Shown piece by piece: positions 22,815-30,306 of a DNA stretch of 45,295 nt. A program made the translations under genes and the position numbers. A model generated the notes under the pieces. The model saw only the letters and a list, made by a program, of their open reading frames with translations, was not told the DNA's origin and did not search any database. Location of the stretch: contig JBCCTF010000006.1 in NCBI GenBank assembly GCA_039198765.1, forward strand, positions 1-45,295, read 5' to 3'. The stretch is from Parvularcula sp039198765. GTDB taxonomy: Bacteria > Pseudomonadota > Alphaproteobacteria > Caulobacterales > Parvularculaceae. Every line of letters begins with the position of its first letter. Within the stretch, counting starts at the first letter, position 1.

Positions 22815-23684
22815 ATGTCTTTGGTTCTCAGCACGTTGTTTCTCGCCGCAAGCGTCGCGCCCTGCGCACCACCGCCCGGATGGACCGATGCCGCCTCACA
22901 GGCGTTAGGCGGTGCACTGATCTTCGGCGAGACCCACGGGACGAAGGAAGCGCCGGCGGTTTTTGCGGAAGTGGTCTGCGCTGCGGAGGCCGTCGCTGGT
23001 CCTGTGCTTGTCGCTCTCGAGATCAGCCATGACGAAGAGCCAGCGTTGCTTGAAGCCTGGGCCGCGCCGCCTGAGCGTTTTGAAGCCGAGCTCGAAAACG
23101 CCCTCGCCATGTGGCGTTTGCCGACTCAAGATGGGCGTTCGAGCGCGGCAATGCTCGCCATGTTCAAGCGCCTCCATGCCCTCAAGCAAGAAGGCCGCGA
23201 CATCGACCTTGTGGCGTTCAACCGAGGGTCTTCCCAACGGGACCTCTTCCTCGACCGGCCAGCGCAAGAGCCGCACGAAAGCGTGCAGGCTATGAACATT
23301 GCTGAGGCTTCGGCGAAACGGCCCTACGCCATGACCCTGGTCCTGGTTGGCAATATCCACGCAAGAAAAGCTCCGATGGGTGAGGGCGCGAACGCCTGGC
23401 GACCGATGGCCATGATCTTGAGCGTGAGCATGCCTGTGGTCTCCCTCAACAAGTCATCTCCGGCAGGGACCAGCTGGAGCTGCGGACTGAAGCCCGGTGC
23501 GACCTATACCCCCGGAAAACCTATCTCGAACGACGATATCCAGTGCGGCCCTATGGACAGTTCGGGCTCAGGGCGAGAGGGCCCAGCGCGGATCGAGCTG
23601 TCGGATGAACAGGCCGGCTACGACGGGTTCTTCCACCTGGAGAGCAAGACGGCCTCACCGCCAGCCTTCGCCGATCAGGAATAG
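22815..23684 (+). CDS. Tiki/ChaN/EreA-superfamily secreted protein
   Basis: The 289 aa protein starts with a signal-like stretch (MSLVLSTLFLAASVAPC), so it is probably periplasmic or a lipoprotein (a Cys is at residue 17, but the preceding residues are not a good lipobox). The core shows the superfamily's histidine/glutamate blocks: LIFGETHGTKEAP (like the GExTHGT of EreA-type esterases), VLVALEISHDEEP, and VLVGNIHARKAP near residue 180. Relatives include the haem-uptake protein ChaN, erythromycin esterases and TIKI metalloproteases, so a metal-dependent hydrolase or haem-binding role is possible; I cannot choose. The last ~90 residues are poorly conserved-looking and end acidic. It follows tesB by 35 bp. 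Confidence 0.6.
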   Translation: MSLVLSTLFLAASVAPCAPPPGWTDAASQALGGALIFGETHGTKEAPAVFAEVVCAAEAVAGPVLVALEISHDEEPALLEAWAAPPERFEAELENALAMWRLPTQDGRSSAAMLAMFKRLHALKQEGRDIDLVAFNRGSSQRDLFLDRPAQEPHESVQAMNIAEASAKRPYAMTLVLVGNIHARKAPMGEGANAWRPMAMILSVSMPVVSLNKSSPAGTSWSCGLKPGATYTPGKPISNDDIQCGPMDSSGSGREGPARIELSDEQAGYDGFFHLESKTASPPAFADQE

Positions 23685-23706
23685 TTCACCACCGGGCAAA
23701 AGGGGC

Positions 23707-23735
23707 TTGAGCCGTCCGGCGCCTTTCGCTATTTC
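23707..23735 (+). promoter_or_regulatory. putative sigma-70 promoter of tRNA-Val
   Basis: TTGAGC (23707-23712), a 17 bp spacer and TATTTC (23730-23735) lie 18 bp upstream of the mature tRNA 5' end, the right distance for a short 5' leader. The match to consensus is moderate. Confidence 0.5.
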
Positions 23736-23753
23736 CGCACTTCCGCATGGTTC

Positions 23754-23828
23754 GCGCGTATAGCTCAGCGGTAGAGCACTTCGTTGACATCGAAGGGGTC
23801 CCAAGTTCGATCCTTGGTACGCGCACCA
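23754..23828 (+). tRNA. tRNA-Val (anticodon GAC)
   Basis: A complete cloverleaf can be folded: acceptor gcgcgta/tacgcgc (23754-23760 with 23818-23824), D arm gctc/gagc, anticodon stem cttcg/cgaag around loop ttgacat with anticodon GAC, a five-base variable region, and T arm ccaag-ttcgatc-cttgg. The discriminator A is at 23825 and CCA is encoded (23826-23828). It decodes GUC/GUU valine codons. No integrase or duplicated 3' end is found nearby, so there is no sign of an element integrated here. Confidence 0.97.
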
Positions 23829-23919
23829 TTCCTCCTCATTCCTGACTGTCTATCTTGCGCCTGATCTTTCGGTGATCAAAGTGCATCTGCGGAGAGCAAC
23901 GCATGGGACACGCGCGGCG

Positions 23920-24753
23920 ATGATCAAACTGAGACGGGATATCTGCCTGGGCACGTTGGACCGGTTGTCGACGGAGTCGACGGGTTACCATGCGAGCATG
24001 GAGGGGCGGCTGGGGCTTCTTCAGGCGCATGGCTACAACGGGGTTGTTGCTTGGGGCGATTGGGAGGCCATTGGGCGCGCGGGCTTGACTGCCATCGGTA
24101 TGGCGCGCGTGGTTGAGCCTGCCGACGCTGAGAAGACCGCTCACCAGCAACAGCACGCAGGTGTTCAGTTTACGACCCTTCATGTCGGGACGGGCTTCGA
24201 GTCAGATGAGGAGATGGCGCGGCTGGGCGAGGCCGTTCTTGAGGCCTCCGCTGCCACGGGGCATCCGATGCATATCGAGACGCACCGCGGAACGATGACC
24301 CAGGACATCAAGCGAACCCTCGATTTGGTTGAGCGGTTTCCAGAGCTGCCGTTCACGTTGGACTTCTCCCATTGGTACACGGGTCATGAAATGACCTATG
24401 GCGGGGAGTTCGAGGAGCGCTTAGCTCGGCTTGATCCGTTTTTTGCCAGTGTGCGGAGCATTCAGGTACGCGTCGGTGATACCGGGCGCATTCAACGGCC
24501 GTTTGATGAAGATGCGCACTACCTAACGGATCATATGTCGGCCCTGAGGCGTTGTGTAGAGTCTCTCAATCAGCATACTGATGAAGATACAGTTCTCTCT
24601 ATCGCGCCAGAGCTCCTTCCAGCGAAGATGGATGACCCCGCGGGCGACCGTTGGATTTGCTATGCAGAACTCGAAGAGACTTCTGATCGCTTCGAAGACG
24701 CCCTAAAGCTGTCGCGCCACATCGAGGACAAACTCCACGATCTCGTGACGTGA
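23920..24753 (+). CDS. TIM-barrel protein of the sugar phosphate isomerase/epimerase (XylA/AP endonuclease 2-like) fold
   Basis: The 277 aa cytoplasmic protein resembles the xylose-isomerase-like barrel family: GRLGLLQAHGYNGVVAW (strand/helix after the N-terminus), TTLHVGTGF, HPMHIETHRGTMTQD (metal-binding Glu and His), LPFTLDFSHWY (metal-binding Asp and His), and SIQVRVGDT. The catalytic arrangement (E, D-x-x-H) is typical, but the substrate is unknown. ATG 23920 was chosen because it overlaps the stop of a six-codon leader frame that has a good ribosome site (23891-23923); GTG codons at 23872 and 23881 are alternatives. It follows tRNA-Val by about 90 bp and is not obviously in an operon with the next gene (97 bp gap). 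Confidence 0.7.
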   Translation: MIKLRRDICLGTLDRLSTESTGYHASMEGRLGLLQAHGYNGVVAWGDWEAIGRAGLTAIGMARVVEPADAEKTAHQQQHAGVQFTTLHVGTGFESDEEMARLGEAVLEASAATGHPMHIETHRGTMTQDIKRTLDLVERFPELPFTLDFSHWYTGHEMTYGGEFEERLARLDPFFASVRSIQVRVGDTGRIQRPFDEDAHYLTDHMSALRRCVESLNQHTDEDTVLSIAPELLPAKMDDPAGDRWICYAELEETSDRFEDALKLSRHIEDKLHDLVT

Positions 24754-24849
24754 TTGCCTCATCCGGGACCGCTTTGAAGCCGTTTTTCGCTGGACTTGCG
24801 CGGCTGTCCTGATGACGAAGGGGCATCACCGCTGTTGGGAGTGCCCAGT

Positions 24850-26277
24850 ATGGCTCAGCCGCTCACCCCGCCGTGTCAGAGAGATCTGATCGAGGCGCAG
24901 CCTTGCCCGGGTGAGCAGGGGATTGCCTTCCCAGTTTTGACCAAGCGGATGGTGCTTGCGGCCTGTGTGCTTGCGTCGTCGATGGCGTTTATCGACGGCT
25001 CGGGGTTGACCGTCGCAATGCCGGCTATCCGCGATGCGTTTGATGCCGACCTGGCCTCGCTCCAGTGGGTGCTGAACGTCTATGCGCTGGCCCTCGCAGC
25101 GTTATCGCTGATCGGCGGTGCCATCGCCGACGCGAAGGGCCGTGTGCGGATTTTGATCGTCGGGGTCGCAGTCTTCGCCATCGCGTCTGTCGGGTGTGCG
25201 ATGTCCTCATCGATCGGTACACTGATCGCTGCACGCGGCGTCCAGGGCATTGGCGCGGCTTTCATGGTGCCGGCGAGCCTCGCGCTGATCGGTTCGGTCT
25301 ATCCGAAGGAAGAGCGAGCGGGCGCCATCGGCGTCTGGGCGGCCGTATCGGCCCTGATGACTTCAGCAGGCCCACCGCTCGGCGGCTGGCTGACCGAGGC
25401 GTTTGGGTGGGAAGCCGTGTTCCTGATCAATCCGCCCTTGGCTATCATCGCCACGGTCATCCTTCTCCGGTTTGGACCGAAAACGCAGCACAAAGAGCAA
25501 GATGCGTTCGATTGGGCGGGGGCTGCGAGCCTCGCAGTCTTTCTTGCAGCGCTGGCAATGGGCGTGAGTGCCTTTGGGGGCGAGGGCGGAGAGCTGCCCG
25601 TGCCGCCTGCGCTGTCGTTCCTCGTGGCTGCTGTGACGCTGACCTTCTTCCTTTGGCGAGAAGGTCGGGCGCGTGCGCCGATCATGCCGCCGGATCTGTT
25701 CACTGAGAAGACGTTCACCCTTCTGAACCTTGCGACGCTGTTTCTCTACGCAGCCCTCTCGCTTCTGTTCTTTCAGCTTCCGTTCTTCCTGATCGAACGC
25801 TTTGGCATCTCGGCGACTGAGGCCGGGGCGGCGTTTCTGCCGTTCACCCTGGCCGTCGGTCTGCTCTCCAATCCTGTCGGAAGTCTCGCGGGACGGTTAG
25901 GCCTTCGAACGCTCATCGCCATGGGGTCGGGGTGCGCGGCGCTGGCCTTCGTTTGGATGGCCGTCACGACAGAGGCCGGCTTTCTCTTTGCGGCCTTGGT
26001 GCCGATGGGCGTTCTCGGCCTGGGCTTTGCCTTGATCGTCGGTCCACTGACGACTGGGGTGATGGGGAGCTTGGGGGATGCCGACCAAGGGCTCGCGTCA
26101 GGTGTCAACAACACGGTCAGCCGCATTGCCCAGTTGATCGGTGTTGCCGGTGCGGCAGCACTGGGTGCGGGTACAGTCAGTTTTCAGTGGGGGGCGGGTC
26201 TTGCTGCGTTGTTGTCAGCCGCCGCGCTTATCGCAGCGTTGGCAACCGAAATGCCTGTGGTCGGTTCAGCTGAGTGA
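24850..26277 (+). CDS. MFS drug exporter, DHA2 (14-helix, EmrB/QacA-like)
   Basis: The 475 aa protein is a proton-driven multidrug efflux type. Visible motifs are SSMAFIDGSGLTVAMPAI (helix 1, the DxT-like motif D1 of DHA families), LQWVLNVYALALAALSLIGG with the loop GGAIADAKGRVRI (motif A), ARGVQGIGAAFMVP (motif B) and GVWAAVSALMTSAGPPLGGWL (motif C, the antiporter signature). The helix count by eye is 14. The start ATG 24850 has GGGAG eight bases upstream. The substrate is unknown. No regulator lies next to it. The stop is 161 bp before the lipoprotein's start. Confidence 0.88.
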   Translation: MAQPLTPPCQRDLIEAQPCPGEQGIAFPVLTKRMVLAACVLASSMAFIDGSGLTVAMPAIRDAFDADLASLQWVLNVYALALAALSLIGGAIADAKGRVRILIVGVAVFAIASVGCAMSSSIGTLIAARGVQGIGAAFMVPASLALIGSVYPKEERAGAIGVWAAVSALMTSAGPPLGGWLTEAFGWEAVFLINPPLAIIATVILLRFGPKTQHKEQDAFDWAGAASLAVFLAALAMGVSAFGGEGGELPVPPALSFLVAAVTLTFFLWREGRARAPIMPPDLFTEKTFTLLNLATLFLYAALSLLFFQLPFFLIERFGISATEAGAAFLPFTLAVGLLSNPVGSLAGRLGLRTLIAMGSGCAALAFVWMAVTTEAGFLFAALVPMGVLGLGFALIVGPLTTGVMGSLGDADQGLASGVNNTVSRIAQLIGVAGAAALGAGTVSFQWGAGLAALLSAAALIAALATEMPVVGSAE

Positions 26278-26438
26278 TTGTTTTTTGCTGTCGTCTCCAG
26301 TGCTTATATGAAATCAATCACTTACAGTGTTTAGCCTGCGTCTCTGGCGGAGAAACGGTTCCAGCGCGTCGCTTCTTTCACTTGACCCTGCGACCGCCGG
26401 GCGCACATGAGGGTCGGCTGGAACACAAAGGCGCCACG

Positions 26439-27572
26439 GTGGCGGCTGTTCCAGCAAGGCGGGGCACGTTGATCGTACGACGAAAAACTCTGATCGGCCT
26501 GCTTGCTGTCAGCTTTCTCCTTGCAGCGTGCGGTGGGGACCGGACTTCAGAAAGCCGTGCTGAGCGCGAGGCTGCTTTCGACAAGGCTGTTGAGGCAGCC
26601 ATGGAGAAAGTCAAAGTTCCAGGGCTGGTCGTGGCTAAGCTCGAAGGGTGCACCACAAGCCGGGTGATCACCTACGGCGTCGCCAACAGTGAAACACGGG
26701 AGCCTGTGGAGACCAACACGGCGATGGAGGCGGCATCCCTCTCCAAACCCGTCGCGGCTTATCTTCTGATGGAGATGGTTGATCAGGGGATGGTCGACCT
26801 CGACGAGAAGGTCGCAGACACGCTCGATTGGCCAAGGATTTCCGATCAGTCAGCCTACAGACGGCTGACACCAAGGATGCTCCTCAGCCACCAAACCGGA
26901 ATGCCGAATTGGGCGGGCGATTCAGGTGACCCTGATCGCGATACGCCGCTACGCTTTGCCTTCAAGCCGGGCGAGAAGTACCGGTACTCAGGCGAGGGTT
27001 ATGGCCTGCTTCAGGCGTTTCTTGAGGCGAAATCGGGTTCGTCGCTTGAGGAGTTGTTTCGTGAGCGCCTCGGTGCGGTGATGCCGATGTCGACATTTGC
27101 CTCAGGTCTGCCGGAGGGCGCCATTGCCGCCTATGGCCACGGCGGTGGGGGCGGCCAGCGCAAGGGGCGCCCGCTAGGGGAGCCTGGTGCTCCGCATGCT
27201 GCCTATTCTCTCCGCACGGTGGTTGAGGACTATGCGCGGTTTGCGGAGCGATTGTGTAGCGGTGACGGTTTGTCGGCCTTCACCTACCGCGCGTTCACGG
27301 AGCCGCAGGTCAACATCTCTCGGAAGAAGCGCGGTCAAATCAGTTGGGCTTTAGGCATTGGGCGCCAGCAACACAGGGGTCAAACGACGCTGTTTCACTG
27401 GGGCGATAACGAGCAGTTCAAGGCGTTCGTCGCCGTGGTGCCGGAGACCGGGCAGGGCGTGGTGTTTTTTGCTAATGGCAAGAACGGGCTGAAGCTGATT
27501 GACGCTGTCGCAGGACCGTCGGTGGGCAATACGGATCCGCTTATCGCCTGGCTGGGCTACGGCCAAGCTTAA
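26439..27572 (+). CDS. serine hydrolase lipoprotein, class C beta-lactamase/esterase fold
   Basis: The protein has a bacterial lipoprotein signal (RRKTLIGLLAVSFLLAAC, lipobox LAAC, lipidated Cys at residue 31 if starting at GTG 26439) and a beta-lactamase/PBP-like domain. The nucleophile is in S-L-S-K (S100-x-x-K103 by this start). YRYSGEGY supplies the second Tyr motif, with Gly instead of the Asn found in class C enzymes, and HWGDN stands for the (K/H)xG motif. It is therefore more likely an esterase or D-aminopeptidase-like enzyme than a true AmpC. The start is uncertain: GTG 26439 (preceded by AAAGG) or TTG 26469. Further upstream the frame is open but cysteine-rich and unlike a protein start. 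Its stop overlaps the convergent SDR stop in one TTAA. Confidence 0.8.
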   Translation: MAAVPARRGTLIVRRKTLIGLLAVSFLLAACGGDRTSESRAEREAAFDKAVEAAMEKVKVPGLVVAKLEGCTTSRVITYGVANSETREPVETNTAMEAASLSKPVAAYLLMEMVDQGMVDLDEKVADTLDWPRISDQSAYRRLTPRMLLSHQTGMPNWAGDSGDPDRDTPLRFAFKPGEKYRYSGEGYGLLQAFLEAKSGSSLEELFRERLGAVMPMSTFASGLPEGAIAAYGHGGGGGQRKGRPLGEPGAPHAAYSLRTVVEDYARFAERLCSGDGLSAFTYRAFTEPQVNISRKKRGQISWALGIGRQQHRGQTTLFHWGDNEQFKAFVAVVPETGQGVVFFANGKNGLKLIDAVAGPSVGNTDPLIAWLGYGQA

Positions 27573-28309
27573 GCCGGGACAGGTTTCCCTGCAAAGTCAA
27601 AGCACCGGCCCGAGTGCTCAGGCTGCAGTCCATCAATGACCTGAAGCATCGATCCGGCGGAATAGGTCGGTGTAAAGAGCTTCCCCTCAGGGACATTACC
27701 TTGGAAGGGCTTAGACAGACCAGTATCCACCGTACCCGGATGAAGACCTGCGATCACCGCACCCTTGTTCCGTCTCGCTGTCTCGATGGCGATGTTTTTC
27801 AGGAGCATGTTGAGCGCGGCTTTCGAAGCGCGGTAGCTGTGCCAGCCGCCGAGGCGGTTATCACTGATGCTGCCCACGCGTGCAGAAAGGGCGGCGAAGA
27901 CAGAGCGATCTTTGTCCAAGCTACCAACAGAGGCTTGCGCAATGAGTGCGGGGAGAAGCGCGTTGGTTTCCATCACGCTGAGGAACGCCTCACGCGATAG
28001 CTGACGGAGCGCCTTTTCTGGCGCATATAGATCCGTATGCAGTGTTCCGATGGCGACGATGACCAGGTGAACAGGTCCGTCTGTTCCAGCCTCTGCCGCT
28101 GCTTCTTGGATGGAGGCTTCGGACTGCGGGTCATAGGTCAGTGTTCTGACTTTGCCCGCTACTGCGCTGGCCGTCCGAGAGATGGCCGTCACTGATCCCG
28201 CGCGGGGATCGCTGCTCACGTGATCAACGAAAGCGGCGCCGATGCCGCCGGACGCGCCCCACACCACGGCGTGATAGTTCTCGGGCATGCTGGTCAGGGA
28301 AATGGTCAT
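27569..28309 (-). CDS. short-chain dehydrogenase/reductase, C-factor-like
   Basis: The 246 aa Rossmann enzyme has the cofactor loop VVWGASGGIGAAF (TGxxxGxG type, with AS for TG), a D after the second strand region (TYDPQSE), and the catalytic SARVGSISDNRLGGWHSYRASKAAL containing Ser, Tyr and Lys (YRASK), here cited as SARVGSI and WHSYRASK. LHPGTVDTGLSKPF is the C-terminal PG(T)xDT motif. The relatives are CsgA/C-factor-like NAD(P)-dependent reductases; the substrate is unknown. ATG 28309 (MTISLTSMPENYHA) lies 4 bp after the DUF2256 stop. A much longer open frame upstream to 28636 covers DUF2256 in another frame and is not credible. It meets the lipoprotein gene tail to tail. Confidence 0.85.
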   Translation of the reverse strand: MTISLTSMPENYHAVVWGASGGIGAAFVDHVSSDPRAGSVTAISRTASAVAGKVRTLTYDPQSEASIQEAAAEAGTDGPVHLVIVAIGTLHTDLYAPEKALRQLSREAFLSVMETNALLPALIAQASVGSLDKDRSVFAALSARVGSISDNRLGGWHSYRASKAALNMLLKNIAIETARRNKGAVIAGLHPGTVDTGLSKPFQGNVPEGKLFTPTYSAGSMLQVIDGLQPEHSGRCFDFAGKPVPA

Positions 28310-28313
28310 CGGG

Positions 28314-28472
28314 TCAGGCCTTCTTCCGCTCGCGACGGCATCGTTCAGAGCAATAGCGGACCTCGTCCCACACACGCTCCCACTTCTTCCGCCAAGTGAA
28401 GGGCTTGCCGCAGGTCTCGCAGGTTTTCTCAGGCAGGTTCGATTTCGCCACCCGTTTGCCGCCGCGCCGCAC
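28314..28472 (-). CDS. DUF2256 zinc-ribbon-like protein
   Basis: This is a 52-residue basic protein with CETCGKPFTWRKKWERVWDE and YCSERCRRERKKA, the standard DUF2256 sequence. C18, C21, C41 and C45 form a likely zinc site. The function is unknown. GTG 28472 is chosen as start because GGAGG lies five bases upstream of it; another GTG at 28484 is in frame without a good site. It overlaps no other gene, precedes the SDR by 4 bp and is divergent from the M28 peptidase. Its length and composition suggest nucleic-acid binding, but that is inference. Confidence 0.88.
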   Translation of the reverse strand: MRRGGKRVAKSNLPEKTCETCGKPFTWRKKWERVWDEVRYCSERCRRERKKA

Positions 28473-28627
28473 GTTTGCCTCCACTGAGTGTAGGCGTCAG
28501 CGATAGGACAGAGGCTCATTCCCCGTCTCGCGGCGCACCGTCGCGGGTAACAGGCGGGCTTCGCATGGACGCCGCAGGTAATCGCGGCTAGTGGCGAGCC
28601 TTTCTGACGCCGTTGGATTATCACGTG

Positions 28628-30256
28628 ATGCCGCACTCCTGTCTCCGCACTGTTACGCTCGGCGCCGTTGTCTTGGCCACATCAGCCTGTGCGACCATGG
28701 ATGGTTTGTTCGAGCCATCGACAGCGCGGAAAGTTGAGACCCACGTCACCCTGCTCGCCTCAGACGATTTCGGTGGCCGCGGAACGGGCTCCGCCGGCTA
28801 CGACAAGGCGGCTGACTATATTGCAGGAGTCTACACCGCAGGCGGCGTTGCCCCTGCGTTGCCGGGCTTCCGCCAGCCTGTCCCTCTGGTCGCCATCGAC
28901 CCTGACAGCGTCTCGGGTTCCCTCGCGATTAGCGCTGGCGGTGAGGATATTGTGCTCGAAGTCGGCGAAAGCGTGGGCTTCTTCCCTCCAAGCGACGGTG
29001 TTGGCGATGGCTATCGCGCGGAGGCCGCGGGCCAGGTCGTGTTCGTGGGCGACGGCGTCTACGCGCCATCCTTGGGCATGGACCCCTACGCCGGCGTCGA
29101 TGTGCGCGGTAAGATCGTCGCGATGTTCAGCGGCGCAGCGCCTATCGAAGATCGTGCCACCGAAGTGCATGTTCGCCGGTTCGACACTAAGCGCGCCGAG
29201 GCCGCGCGCCGCGGCGCTGTGGGCATCCTCCTCCTCGACACCCAGGACCGATCGGTCAATCGGCGCACGGGCCTGCGGGCTTCCCACCCTGAGGGCAGTC
29301 TTTCGCTCGGCGCGGGCTTTCTCACGCCCATGCCTGCTGCCGCGATCAGCCTCGACGTCTTTCAAATCATGGTCGAAGCGTCAGGAAGGGAACTTGAGGG
29401 TCTGCTCGATGCGGTCGAAGAGGGCGCAGCGGAAAGCTTTGAGCTGACGTCCACGGCTGTTCTCGAAACAAAGGCCGATGCGGTCCCCATCGCTACCTAC
29501 AACGTCGTGGGCGTCGTTGAGGGGACCGATCCGGGCCTTCGCAACGAAGCCGTGGTGGTCACGGCGCACCTCGACCACCTCGGCACGCGCGAGTCTCGCG
29601 GCGGTTTGGCGTCCGCAAGCAGTGACAGGCCTGATTTGATCTACAACGGCGCTGTCGACAACGCGCTGGGCACAGCCATCATCATGGAAGCCGCGCTGGA
29701 GATCGCCCGCCTCGGCGGATCGGCGCGCAGCATCGTATTCGCGGCTGTGACCGCAGAAGAAGCAGGCCTGCTCGGCTCCGCGCACCTTGCCCGCAATGTT
29801 GAGGCGCTGGGCTTCACGCCGGTCGCCAACGTGAACGTCGACATGCCAGTGCTGACGTACCCGCTGAACGACGTCATCGGCTTCGGTGAGGATTACTCGA
29901 GCCTCCGTGAGCCGTTCCGCGCCGCTGCCGCTGCGGTGGGCCTAGAGGCCTCCTACGATCCGGTGCCGGAGATGAGCCTCTTCGTCCGCTCCGACCACTA
30001 CCGCTTCGTCCAGGAGGGCATCCCCGCGCTGTTCCTGTTCAACGGCATGACCGACGAGGGCTTGGACGGCTTCCAGGAGTTCATGCGCACGAACTATCAC
30101 CGGCCGACCGACCAAGTGGACCTGCCGATCAACTGGCAAGACGCTGAAAAACTCACTGACATGACCGTCGATCTGGTCCAGCGCATCGCGAACAACCCCG
30201 ACCGGCCGCAGTGGGATGAGGGCGTCGTCTTTGCGCCCTCAAAACCGCAAGGATAA
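28628..30256 (+). CDS. M28 family metallopeptidase, exported
   Basis: The 542 aa protein has a signal peptide ending in VVLATSACATM, probably a lipoprotein although the -3 residue is not ideal. A PA-like inserted region (about residues 130-250) contains GKIVAMFSGAAP and ARRGAVGILLLDTQ. The peptidase domain shows the M28 zinc ligands: VVVTAHLDHLG (His), YNGAVDNALGT (bridging Asp), AVTAEEAGLLGS (catalytic Glu and ligand Glu), NVNVDMP (Asp) and RSDHYRF (His). The family releases N-terminal amino acids from peptides in the periplasm. ATG 28628 gives a normal signal; an in-frame TTG at 28613 is an alternative. It is followed by recN after 50 bp. Confidence 0.92.
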   Translation: MPHSCLRTVTLGAVVLATSACATMDGLFEPSTARKVETHVTLLASDDFGGRGTGSAGYDKAADYIAGVYTAGGVAPALPGFRQPVPLVAIDPDSVSGSLAISAGGEDIVLEVGESVGFFPPSDGVGDGYRAEAAGQVVFVGDGVYAPSLGMDPYAGVDVRGKIVAMFSGAAPIEDRATEVHVRRFDTKRAEAARRGAVGILLLDTQDRSVNRRTGLRASHPEGSLSLGAGFLTPMPAAAISLDVFQIMVEASGRELEGLLDAVEEGAAESFELTSTAVLETKADAVPIATYNVVGVVEGTDPGLRNEAVVVTAHLDHLGTRESRGGLASASSDRPDLIYNGAVDNALGTAIIMEAALEIARLGGSARSIVFAAVTAEEAGLLGSAHLARNVEALGFTPVANVNVDMPVLTYPLNDVIGFGEDYSSLREPFRAAAAAVGLEASYDPVPEMSLFVRSDHYRFVQEGIPALFLFNGMTDEGLDGFQEFMRTNYHRPTDQVDLPINWQDAEKLTDMTVDLVQRIANNPDRPQWDEGVVFAPSKPQG

Positions 30257-30306
30257 CGCGGCTGCGCTTGACCGAAAGGGCGCAACAAAGGACATGATGG
30301 GGCGCT

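Noticed and set aside
23754..23872. tRNA-Val as an integration site for a mobile element
   Set aside because: There is no integrase, no duplicated tRNA 3' end and no change in gene character downstream.
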